Origin: Pomphorhynchus laevis
Lineage: Eukaryota > Acanthocephala > Palaeacanthocephala > Echinorhynchida > Pomphorhynchidae
NCBI GenBank assembly: GCA_012934845.2
Contig: WNNJ02000567.1
Location: forward strand, 114,455 to 178,454
Direction of reading: 5' to 3'
Length of the DNA stretch: 64,000 nucleotides
In this document: positions 30,869 through 40,249 of the stretch, one piece after another
Layout of the letters: each line of letters begins with the position of its first letter
Position numbering within the stretch: position 1 is the first letter of the stretch
Notes under the pieces: model-generated
What the model was told of the DNA's origin: nothing
The model's input: the letters and a program-made list of their open reading frames with translations, nothing else
The model's database searches: none
Program-made: the position numbers and the translations under genes

Positions 30869-31750
30869 ATGGACAAGCTATTGAAACCAGATATGCTTTC
30901 ATTGTCAAAGGATTCGACGGATTCAGAAACACAGTGGAGGCATTGAAAAACTCGATTAAATGCGTTTCTTTCTTGTATTCCCGATCTTCGAGAAGAGCAT
31001 AAAATGCCACTATTAACGAACCTGATCAGTGTAGATCTGTTTCGATACATCGAGTCTACCGAAATATTTGCAGATGCAATGCTTGCTCTAGAGGCTTTGT
31101 TCGTAAAGCCGCGCAATGTGGTGTTTCAACGACACGTTTTGTCAACGTACAAGCAAGCTTATCCACAAACCATTGATCAGTTTCTACATGAACTACTGCA
31201 TTTAGCAAAATCATGTGATTTTGAGGATGTAAATGCGAAGCGTTATCACGATGAGTACGTTCGCGATTCGTTTATTCGAGGGTTGGTTTCTTCGAGCATC
31301 CGTCAACGTTTATTGGAGCGGTCAAAGCTTTCGCTGGACGACGCTTATCAAGCTGCTCGATCGCTTGAACAGGCCGAATTACAAGCTAACTCGTACTCTT
31401 GTCAACCTGTGCAAATGATGGATCCTATTAATGTTGCAGCTAGTAGTGAAAATATGACGGACGACTCTCCGGCAATTCAAGTTAATGCTACCCGTCAATC
31501 TTGTTTCTTCTGTGGAAATGCAAAACATCCTCGAGCCCAATGCCCGGCGCTAAAAGTTAAATGCCGATCGTGTCAAAAAGTCGGTCATTTTGCCAAAATG
31601 TGGATGTCCAGGAAGCGCAATTCGATTGACTTGAATTCAATAGAGATTGCTCAAATTTCACAGCTTTCTTCTCCGGGTCTCAAGAACGCCATGGTTTCTA
31701 TAATGGCTTACGGTAGGGGAAGAATGTGGTATATAGTCAATAATCTCTAA
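30869..31750 (+). pseudogene. Gag-like protein with two zinc knuckles, Ty3/gypsy type, with one nonsense codon
   Basis: The frame runs from ATG 30869 to the TAA ending at 31750 and is interrupted only by an in-frame TGA at 30944-30946 (codon 26). The central part has the conserved segment TIDQFLHELLHLAKSCDFED and RDSFIRGLVSSSIRQRLLE typical of gag in this family. The C-terminal part carries a first knuckle CFFCGNAKHPRAQCPA and a second CRSCQKVGHFAKMW, in which the last Cys is replaced by Trp. The final residues read into the purine tract and LTR. Gag packages element RNA; here the nonsense codon and damaged knuckle suggest the copy is dead or supplied in trans. Confidence 0.85.
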
Positions 31751-31845
31751 TTGACATGAGTATCTATAACTGTTTTTATAAACTGATTGTTTTCTAGATT
31801 GATAAATAAAATTTCTTTGGTTTAGACTTCGTTTACATTACGACA
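31725..31845 (+). repeat. 3' LTR of the gag-only element
   Basis: 121 bp, near-identical to the 5' LTR, preceded by a polypurine tract and followed by the ATACC target duplication. Confidence 0.9.
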
Positions 31846-31850
31846 ATACC

Positions 31851-32239
31851 TATACTCTTTTGAGTTCGATGGTCTTCCAAAGCATATTTTAATTATTGAA
31901 TTGTATGACAACATTCAATCTTAATAAAATAATATTTCATTTCTTTTATCAAAAACAACTATCTTTATATACAGATTTTCAATTACAAGTGAGCAAATTT
32001 TTATACATCTAAATTATTGTGGGTAATGCAGAAATTGTTGACTATTTCAGTTATATATAACTGAAACTATTTAATAAATAGTTTCAGTTATATGAAAAAA
32101 AAGTTAAGTGCAAAAAGAAGAGATTTTTTGGAAAAAGTTACTAAAAAATATAACTGGTTTTAAACATTATTTTGTAAGAAAAAATATAACACATTTTTTG
32201 TTACGATCTAAACCGAATTGGCTCCACATAAATAAGATC
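31851..32239. other. AT-rich DNA with a short inverted repeat
   Basis: ATTTCAGTTATATAACTGAAA-type inverted sequence around 32044-32095; otherwise nothing recognised. Confidence 0.4.
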
Positions 32240-32500
32240 AGCTAATCGTATTTTATATTATATGTAAATAATAAAACGAGATACATAATTATAAATATAT
32301 AATTATAATATTTATATAATTAATATTTTAAGCAAGTTAAAATTTATTATTAAAATTTTAAATAAAGATCATTTTTAATTGACCAATAAAATATAGGATG
32401 TATTCGAATAAGGAATAGATATCAGGAGGAACTGCTATGCTATCAGGTTTCGGCCCTTATTCCTCGACCAACATAGAAGCGGTGCTAACTATTTCATCTT
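32240..32500 (+). repeat. Family B repeat copy
   Basis: Contains CAAGTTAAAATTTATTA and the conserved end block: AGGAGGAACTGCTATGCTAT, CAGGTTTCGGCCC, TTATTCCTCGACC and AACATAGAAGCGG. GGAAUAAGG-type outer pairing is possible around this block. Confidence 0.65.
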
Positions 32501-32599
32501 CTTTCTGTATCTGCCGACTAGGTTTCTCGTGTGCTTTTATATTTACCTAGCAAACCATCTCATGATTATCTTACTACTTATATATTAAAATCGTTGATT

Positions 32600-33190
32600 G
32601 TTCAACTTTCTCTTTTCTTAACCACAATGCTTAACTCTTCCATTCGTAGTGATTATTTTCCTCCTGCTTGAAAATCTGCCATAGTTCGATCACTACTCAA
32701 GCAGCCCTCCCTTGACCTTTTTATGCCTTCCTCATATCGCCATATCTTTAGCCTTCAAAACTTTATTACCCGAACTTTATTATTAAACTTTATTATGTCC
32801 GAATTTTATCATCCTTTGCAATCTGCTTTCCGATCTTACTACTCTAGTGAGTTGACCTGACACAAAGTTTTCTCTTACTTACTTCTTGATCGTGATAAGA
32901 ACTTTGCAGTGTCGTAATTTCCCTTGATCTTTCTTCGTCGCCTACACCACAAGTATGGATTTTCTTCTGCTACTGTATCCTGGTTTTTCTATTATCTCTA
33001 TGAACGATCTTTCCGTGTATATTCCTATGTGTCTTTCGCTACAACTTTTTCTATTTCCTGTGGCGTTCCTCAAGGTGATGTGCTCAGACCAATTATTTTC
33101 TCTCTTCTCCTTGATGTTCTCTCCAGCATTACAAGTGGCCATAACTTCTGGATCATGCAGAAGTTATGATACATTATCAGACGGTAACCA
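32600..33190 (+). pseudogene. Decayed non-LTR reverse transcriptase
   Basis: Collinear pieces in two frames: HPLQSAFRSYYSSELT (the Q-x-G/A-F-R box), later VSWFFYYLYERSFRV and FSISCGVPQGDVLRPIIFSLL at about 33055-33110, where G-V-P-Q-G-x-x-L-x-P matches the RT box before the catalytic Asp pair. Stops and shifts are present, and the FADD/YADD segment is lost in the decay. The GC content is above the background. The element type is L1/CR1/jockey-like; I cannot resolve it further. Confidence 0.7.
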
Positions 33191-33769
33191 CCTGATTACT
33201 CACCATGTGCCACATAGCTATCATGTCTAGTAAAAACAATCTAACTCAAACAATGCATTCAACGAAATGCTACCCTATCATCATAATTCAGTCGAGACAA
33301 CCTCAAACATAATTTACTATCTCGATTTAAATTTGTTTTAGTAACGCGGGACGATGCCTAAATCATCCGTATTCAATATTATTCCTCTGTTACAGTTAAT
33401 CCTCTTTTGTAGTTAAAATCCTCTGTTGCAGTTATGAATCCTCTGTTGTAGTCAATTAATTCTTAATCGAGAATTAATTGATTAACTTTCATTTAAATTA
33501 TTCTAAAATGTCTGACCATAATTGAAGCATTAAATTGTAAGTTCCTATTATAAGATCCTCAAAAAATCGACCGAAAAATTTAAGATCTAAAGCGCTTCTT
33601 GATGTTTAACAAATCAAATTTTTACGATACTGTATTGTATCAAAAACACTAGAAATATTTCAAATCTAGAACATAATTTGAAACAATATTTGAAGATTTA
33701 AATTCTTTGAACGAAATTTTAATTACTTTCATCGATTTTATCAATTAATATAGTAGCGAGTCTTATGGA
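33191..33769. other. Non-coding stretch
   Basis: A short repeated motif (TCCTCTGTT(A/G)CAGTTA, TCCTCTTTTGTAGTTA, TCCTCTGTTGTAGTCA) occurs at about 33386-33455. No gene. Confidence 0.45.
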
Positions 33770-34160
33770 AATAAAGGTGTCAAATATTCGATGCAATTTA
33801 GGGCTCGCTGCGACAGTCTGTGCACACTCGTGCATTTCCCATGATATTGGGTTCTAAGACACCAACTATGGACACGTTGACAACTGCGTATATTTAGAAT
33901 TACACGTTTATTAGGTAATCGTTATGAGACTCGACAATCTTATACATCGCAATCAAGTCCAAATATAATAGACCAGCTCTGGTAGAACATATTAATAACT
34001 TTACGAGACGCTCTGCGTACGACATGAGAGCTAGTGTGAACATATCGAGAGACTATTTATACAACTAGAGTATATTATACCATTTATAGAGTGCACTATA
34101 CCATTTTAATAACTAAAGGGCACTATACTCTTGCCAATTATACTCATTGTTCTATGTGCA
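33770..34160 (-). repeat. Possible solo LTR
   Basis: On the minus strand a TATA box CTATAAATAGTC lies near 34062, a TCACACT initiator-like site about 25 bases further, and CTAATAAACG near 33918 would be a polyadenylation signal; then TTGGTGTCTTAGAACCC follows. This order (TATA, start, AATAAA) is that of an LTR. I see no paired copy in the window and cannot fix its ends, so this stays tentative. Confidence 0.3.
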
Positions 34161-34399
34161 GTGATTTAATTAATAGTGGCAAATGCATGCATATGTGCGC
34201 TTACAAGCCTACGTAAAATTAAAGGAATAAACTAATAAGAAAACAAAAAAGTGTAAAATTAAAATGTTGATGAAATTGAAGCAAGTATATTGAAGATAAG
34301 GGAGCTGAGTGAAATGTGGCAAGGCGTGGGGTGAAAACAAAAGATGTTTAGTGGTTTCGTTAAAGAGGTATGAAAATTTGTGAGTTGAATAAGATGTCG

Positions 34400-34570
34400 A
34401 GGGAATGCATTAGAGGTCATCCTCTTGATGTCCTCTAATCCTTATTATGATACAACGTCTGTTATTAATTAGTTAATTCATAAAAGTTGAATTTTATTTT
34501 AAATTTCAATTTTTTATTTTATCATAATTTTTTTTATTTTATTTTATTTTAAAATTGCGAAGCATGCAGG
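34400..34570 (-). repeat. Family B repeat, reversed copy
   Basis: CATTAGAGGTCATCC and CTCTAATCCTTATTATGATA, CAACGTCTGTTATTAATTAG and AAATTTCAATTTTTTATTTT match the reverse of the copy at 39905-40130. Confidence 0.6.
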
Positions 34571-34606
34571 TACTGTAAACCCTGATTTTGTTCCATTTCT
34601 CAGAAC

Positions 34607-35537
34607 CATGTAGTTAAAGCTACTCGACCGTTCGAAAGACTATCAATAGACTTCAAAGGTCCTTTACCGAGTACGAATAGCAATCGTTTTATATTTGTCG
34701 CTTTAGACGAGTATAGTAGGTTTTCGTTCGCCTACGCGTGCCCTGACGTCTCCACTCGAATCGTCTGCCGCTGCCTCAGCGATGTGTTTTTGGTATTCGG
34801 GTGTCCAGACTATATTCATTCTGACAGAGGAAGCGCATTTCTGTCCTCTGACGTCAGAAAGTTCCTTAATGAACGGTGGATCGCTAGTAGTACCACCTTA
34901 CCGTACAATTCTATAGGTAATGACCAGTGCGAAAAGATTTAATGGCATTATCTGGGCGGCTATAAGTACATCACTGCGTAGTAACAATATGCCGATTAGT
35001 CAATGGCAGAATGTTTTACTGAATGCCCTACACATAATTCGATCATTATTATCTACTGCCACTAAAATAACGTCGCACGAGCGAATATTTTCGTTTCCCA
35101 GGAGAGTGCGGGAATCTCCGTCCTATCCTAACTGAATGATTGAGGGCCTTCCTGTCCTTGTAAGAAATCACCGTCGCAATTCAAAATACGATGACATAGC
35201 CGACCAAGCGAAACTCGTAAATTTCAACAACAAATATGCTGTCGTAGAATACTCGTCACAGCGGCGAAGCTATGTATCTTTGCGAGACGTGGCTCCTGGC
35301 TGCGAAGTCAAGGGTCAAGAAAGCGATGCAGCAGAGGCCACGAAGAGCACTGCCAATGAAGACGGAGAAGATGTGCTTGAAGATAATCTGATCGACGCTA
35401 AAAGAGAAGAAAATGAAGAAACTGCATGTAAAGGCGATGTTGCCGAAGAAGCACAGAATGTTACGAAAAGAAGTTTGCGGAAGAAGACTACTCCACGTTA
35501 CCTTGATGACTATTTCTGGCAAGGGAGAATGTCATGA
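34607..35537 (+). pseudogene. Ty3/gypsy-like integrase and pol C-terminus
   Basis: The integrase core is recognisable: ERLSIDFKGPLPSTNSNRF holds the first catalytic Asp, FGCPDYIHSDRGSAFLS the second, and NDQCEK before RFNGIIWAAI the Glu of the D,D-35-E triad. One frameshift around 34925 joins this to the next frame, which continues ALHIIRSLLSTATKITSHER, the usual A-L-x-x-x-R-S-L-L-x-T-A-T-x-x-x-P-H-E-R segment. After a TGA at 35133 the frame 35136-35537 holds the SH3-like end (VLVRNHRRNSKYDD, YVSLRDVAPG), an acidic linker and the terminal R-S-L-R-K-K-x-T-P-R-Y-L-D-D-Y. Protease, RT and RNase H are missing. Integrase inserts element cDNA into chromosomes. Confidence 0.85.
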
Positions 35538-35617
35538 AAATTGTTATAATTAACTTTTGTCTTTTCTAGATAGGCCTAATAAAGCTACTTTAGCAATCTC
35601 TTTATTTACGTTACACA
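35530..35617 (+). repeat. 3' LTR remnant of the gypsy-like element
   Basis: After a purine tract CAAGGGAGAA, the sequence starts TGTCATG at 35530 and ends TTACACA at 35617, with CCTAATAAAGC as the polyadenylation signal. TTTTCTAGAT and TTTACGTTACACA echo the LTRs at 30.7 kb. It overlaps the end of pol by 8 bp. Confidence 0.65.
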
Positions 35618-35619
35618 AT

Positions 35620-36980
35620 GATAATGAAACCCATGAGAGTAAGGTCGAGGAGTTGCCATGACCGATGTAAAGTAGGAGAGGTGCGAAGAGGAGTGAACGG
35701 GATAGTTATATCAACAGTGATGATAAAATGATCGAAAAAGCCAGAATATGAGATTGTATAAGAAGTATATTTAATGAGACTGTTGGAGAAAGCAATAGTA
35801 TCAAGAGCGCTACCAAGAATATAGGGGGGAATTTGTTAGTAAATGGAGGCTAAAGTCGGACAGAAGACTTACAAGGTTTACGGAATATTGAATCAGAAGG
35901 GTGATTTAGATGGATGTTGAAATCATCCAGGACAATTAGAGATAAAGAAGAAAGTTATTGGTTTGATAGTAGATCGGCGAGTTTATTGAAAACTAGGCAA
36001 GACGGTGGAGATGAACTTGGGCGATAGATGATTCCAAGTTGAATAGGAAAAGGAAATGAAGATTTACAAAGACGTAATTCAAATTGATTACAATGTAAGA
36101 TGAAATTGATTTTTACAAGAGACGAAAGCATACGAGCGAAGGCGACAATTCAGCCATGATTAGAAGAATTAGTTGATTTTGTTGAGTTAATCGGGCGAGC
36201 GGTGTCAATAAGAGAAAATCCGAAGGAACGTAGATTATGTATTGCAAGGTCGTCAGAATCAGTATGCCAGGATTCAGTGAGACAAAAGATCTAGTGATTA
36301 TTATACAAATAGATCGAGAAGTAAGTCAGTTTTCTGAAGAATTAAACGGGTGTTAAGATGAGCTAGACAAAAAATCGTTTTGTTTCATTGTTGGCTATAG
36401 AATATGTGAATGAGAGACATGTCGCCAATGGATTCTTTGACGTAGATGGACTACACCAAAATTTGCATTAACATTTTTGATGGCAAGATATGACTCGCCA
36501 TTGACTTCGCGTTGACGCTTTTTAATACAAACAGTGGAGAGTTGAGCAATTTTAAAGAATGAGCGATCGGGAAAAATTCGACAAGCAGAGGAGGATAACA
36601 CGAGTTTAAACCATTTAGATAAAATAGTGGAGGTTTGGGTGCAGTTTCTAAAAACAACATTTAAAAGTGGGGGCGATAATAATCGGGAGCAGACACGGAT
36701 TTATTAAGACAATACACGAAAAGTAGAGTGGTATCACTGAATAGAGACGGATTATATGTAGGAATAATCGTAGCAAAGAGCAAGCGAAAGCGGAAACATC
36801 AGCATCAAAATGGGCTTTTGGAGAAGGGGAATCATATGACTCAACATTAGATGTGATAGTACACCTATCGCGAAAATGAATTCGCTTACGTAGAAATGGA
36901 GTAGTCATGGGAGTAGTCGGGAGTGGGTCAAATACTCGGAGATCCGTAGGAACATACTAGGAAAGCGATGAAATTGCATA
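35620..36980 (-). pseudogene. Decayed AP-type endonuclease region of a non-LTR retrotransposon
   Basis: Read on the minus strand, LIVLDDFNIHLNHPSDSIFR near 35883-35940 matches the G-D-F-N-x-H box of the endonuclease (first Gly changed to Asp), and GSALDTIAF with a following SGFFDHFIITVDI near 35700-35810 matches the later L-D-x-x and S-D-H boxes. A run of C near 35827 marks a frameshift. Minus-strand frames to about 36980 have stops and are probably the N-terminal endonuclease and ORF1 region. Confidence 0.6.
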
Positions 36981-37129
36981 GATGAGTGCAATGAGGTACA
37001 ATGAGAGGTATGGCCAAGTGAGGAAGATATTGTTACATTATTACAATATGATATATTAGGACGATAAGCCGCGAAGGCGATGTAAGAACGACAAATTTGA
37101 AACCATGAATGATTTAAATTAAATTTGCA

Positions 37130-37330
37130 AAATTTTATATGAAAAATCTTTCATTCAATCGGATTATCAATACAACAGACGAGTCGGGTGATCATCGTCC
37201 AACATTAAAAAAGCCGAAAACGTGAACGTAGTTACTGGATCAGTAGTTAATGAGATCCGCCAATACTGAAATGTTGCATACTGCTGTTGTTTTATAACTA
37301 GGATTGAATAAAAGTGCAGAATAAAATTCA
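37130..37330 (+). repeat. Family A repeat copy, opposite orientation
   Basis: CAGACGAGTCGGGTGATCAT, CATTAAAAAAGCCGAAAACG, TGGATCAGTAGTTAATGAGA, TCCGCCAATACTGAAATG and ACTGCTGTTG follow the family order reversed relative to the copies at 8 and 24 kb. Confidence 0.7.
37241..37286 (+). ncRNA. Hammerhead-like core, family A copy at 37 kb (core damaged)
   Basis: CAGUAG (37241-37246), UUAAUGA in place of CUGAUGA, GAUCCGCCAAUACU, GAAA, UGUUGC, AUA, CUGCUG (37281-37286). Stem I is six pairs with one wobble. In stem III the pair that is U-G in other copies is U-A here, a compensating change. The first box has two substitutions, so it should be inactive. Confidence 0.4.
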
Positions 37331-37689
37331 CAAGAATTTTAATTATTTTAAATGTATTATAACGTATTATATTTATTATTTAATAATAATTAAAAATTAA
37401 ACATGATATATTATTAATATAGTATTAATTTTAATAATATTAATTTAGTGGATTATCTAAAGTAACACTTTGCTTGTTATGACTAAGTTATCGTTTAAAA
37501 TAAACACTCGTATTGTGATATGTTATATAAATTACATTAATAAAATTTATATTTATTTTTTAAACTTGATATAACTTCTTGTTAGGTTCTTTCATCAAAA
37601 ATTTATGCTATAAAGCCTTGAATTGAAATAATAATGAGATATATCTTTATTATAATGCATTAATTAATATAAATAAATAAAGTTATTAG
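37331..37689. other. AT-rich spacer
   Basis: Nothing recognised. Confidence 0.4.
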
Positions 37690-38540
37690 TTAAAAGTTAT
37701 CAGTGTCTCTGTCCGTCGTCCCCAGCATAGAAACTGCGTTGCCGGTTTGCACGGCCAAGCTGATCCTCTGGATTAAAAACGTCTTTGCGCAAGGCTTGTC
37801 GCAGTGAAGGCGGAGACGCTGACCGAGCTCGTCAAAAAACGGTAGCCCCACTACCCAAGGCGCAGAGAGTTTCAATACCTATCGGTATGAAATCCATGTC
37901 ACTGGATGTGATAGCCTCGTACCTTTTCTTCTTTCCTCAGCTTCTGTGGCTACGGCACCTGATCCTGACAACATTTTAGATAAATCAGTTGGAGAGAGTG
38001 GATCTACACATGTTACGTCCAAGCATGCAAAACGCCCACGTTCCCACAGGGTCACTGTGCCGCCATCCGATCGTTTTCCGTCGGAGCGAGTTAAACCTGG
38101 AGGTTCAAGGCGGCTCGGTACGTGAGCTTTTCTTAGCGCATCTTGAACTATGCTGTTCAGCATTGAATGACGGGCAAAAAGGCCAGCGGAACGTGAACAA
38201 CTCAAGTCATGAGTTTCTAGCCTGTCAACGACTCCACCGCAACGGCACGTATGGGGTTGGCATATTGGCGCTCCTAATCGTAAGGCGATTGCCACTCTTA
38301 TGACTTCGTCTGTGAGCAAAGTTCCAGTCGTGGACATTGGAACTGCCTTAGGAATGCTCCAGCATCGGGTGCCTTCACGCTGATTGGGCGGGCTGTAATA
38401 ATTGCATCGGTAGCACTTACCACAAGCTCGAGCGCACTCACCTCGAATAGAGGGGTGCTCCATTCTTTTTTCGTGGTTCCCAAAGTAGGCAAGCAAATGC
38501 TCGGCGTGTGTTGCGTTAATTGGATAGAACCAATCATCTG
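37690..38540 (-). pseudogene. C-terminal part of a retroelement with restriction-like endonuclease domain
   Basis: Minus-strand frames (38537-38298, 38496-37879, 37875-37690, with two shifts) give a continuous protein end. It has RVAIALRLGAPICQPHTCRC followed by GLHxLSC-like THDLSCSRS (a zinc-binding C-x-C...H-x-x-x-C cluster), FARHSMLNSIV, RLEPPGLTRSDGKRSDG and then FACLDVTCVD. The R-S-D-G ... L-D-V-T-C pair corresponds to the P-D ... D-x-T core of the PD-(D/E)XK endonuclease domain in R2-like elements, with Ser for Pro. The tail ELGQRLRLHCDKPCAKTFLI and QRISLAVQTGNAVSML is the terminal motif of this family. I link it, from memory of the family, to the PHD-finger N-terminus at 1-991. The RT domain is absent. 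Confidence 0.7.
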
Positions 38541-39639
38541 GTTGTTCTCGCCGGAAAAATAATAATTGAATATATTATAAAAAATATTTTAACGTAATTC
38601 AAAATGAGGAGATAGTTGTTCAGCTTAAGCAATATATACAGACTGAGAGTAAACTAGTCATGAATTGATTCGACATCTTTACCAAATCTCACTGGAAACA
38701 TCACATCTTTACTGAAAAGAAGGTCATTACACAGAAACTACCACATTTGAGATCCAGGATGAAATCACTGAAAAAATCATAAGAATCATAAGCATCATAA
38801 GAAAATAATCACAAACATGAACTTTAATTTTAAATGCCATCAGCGATAAATATGTGGGTTGTAGATTTGATGTTCTCACCCTTTATTGAAAATATTTATA
38901 CTATTTTATGCAGTTTATTGTTGCGTTTTGACCGTGACAATTTAAATTTGTTAAAATTAAGTTGATTATCGCAAATTAAATTATGAAAAATATAGGGCAT
39001 CACTGCTTTTAAATTTTATATAAAATATTTATATACAAGATAGGCAAGTTTGGGTTTGATATAATGCGTCTCCCTTGAATAAAGTAAAATTTACATTATT
39101 AAACAAAAAAGAAAAATTTGAAAAATTTCTAAAATTAGCAATGATAAACTTCTATGAAGTTTTAATAAACTGCTACTTTTTCTAGAACTATACTAAGTCA
39201 CCCTCTTGATCATTGAATGATAACCAGCTTTTATTTTTTACTTTTAAATGATACGACGTAGACTCAGTTAGCTTATTTAATTATCTTCTAATTCTTCCTC
39301 AATTCAAGAAAATTACAAATAACGAAAAATATTTTTAGAAGTAATAAATAACGCTTAGAACTAAAATGACTGAATCGATTAAAATTATGTTCTTCACGCA
39401 TGGATTCCCATGCCCGTTATCCCCTTTACCACGTTTAATGTGAATAGAAAATAAAATCTTAAAACATTTAATTTATTTATTCGATAAAAATGTTCAAGCT
39501 AAATGCAAGCTAAATTTTACACATTGATTGACATGCCTTTCATTCTTATTTTCAACGTTTGCTGTAAATAGAAAATGAGATTTATTCGAATATTTTATTA
39601 AATAAATTAATATTAATAAATAATAAATTAATCAAATCA
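38541..39639. other. AT-rich DNA
   Basis: No gene. A lone family B end, CGACGTAGACTCAGTTAGC, lies at about 39253. Confidence 0.45.
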
Positions 39640-40225
39640 GCTAACTGAGTCTACGTATTTAATTTAATGATAAAATAAACAAAACATACTAATGCTAAAT
39701 CAAAATTTAATAATTAAAACATAAAATTAATAATTGTTTTTAAATTTTCTATAATTTAAATCAAGTTAAAAAATGAAATATTTTCCATTCACTATTTGTC
39801 CGTTATAAAAAAAATAAGATTTTATACAATTTATGTTTATATCAAGTTAAAATTTAAAATTGAAATTTAAAATAAAAGCCAATTTTTATGAATTGATTAA
39901 TAAATAGTCTACGTATTTAATTTAATGATAAAATAAACAAAACATAATAATGCTAAATCAAAATTTAATAATTGAATAATAAAATAAATAATTGTTTTTA
40001 GATTTTCTATAATTTAAATCAAGTTAAAATAAAAAATTGAAATTCAAAATAAACGTCATTTTTATGAATTGACTAATAAATAACAGACGTTGTATCAGAA
40101 TAATAATTAGAGGTCATCAGGAGGAACTGCTATGCTATCAGGTTTGGCCCCTAACTCCTCTACCCAACATACCAGCGGGACCAAATGCATGCTAATGATG
40201 TATTTCCTTTGATAAAACTATCTAG
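39640..40225 (+). repeat. Family B repeat, tandem pair
   Basis: GTCTACGTATTTAATTTAAT through AATCAAAATTTAATAATT occurs at about 39648 and again at 39907 (about 259 bp apart). Only the second copy continues into the conserved block TTAGAGGTCATCAGGAGGAA, CTGCTATGCTATCAGG, CAACATACCAGCGGG and ATGCTAATGATGTATTTCC. It lies directly downstream (3') of the Penelope-like RT, 25 bp from its stop, so it may be that element's terminal repeat. Confidence 0.65.
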
Positions 40226-40249
40226 TATCTTATTCTAATACAAAGTATA

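Larger units (their letters stand above)
30725..31850 (+). mobile_element. Short gag-only LTR retrotransposon with intact LTRs and 5-bp target duplication
   Basis: Two direct repeats of 120-121 bp (30730-30849 and 31725-31845), both starting TGTGGTATATAG and ending TTACGACA, enclose an 875-bp interior. The interior holds only a gag frame and a purine tract GGTAGGGGAAGAA directly before the 3' LTR. The bases ATACC flank the element on both sides (30725-30729 and 31846-31850), a textbook integrase target duplication. The LTRs differ at only a few bases, so the insertion is fairly young. The absence of protease, RT and integrase makes it non-autonomous; it must use enzymes from a related Ty3/gypsy element such as the one leaving remnants at 18.1 and 34.6 kb. 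Confidence 0.9.

Noticed and set aside
35256-35522. Minus-strand frame opposite the gypsy pol tail
   Set aside because: It is antisense to a well-supported integrase C-terminus.
37785-38303. Plus-strand frames at 37.8-38.3 kb
   Set aside because: They are shadows of the minus-strand endonuclease-type C-terminus, which has recognisable motifs.
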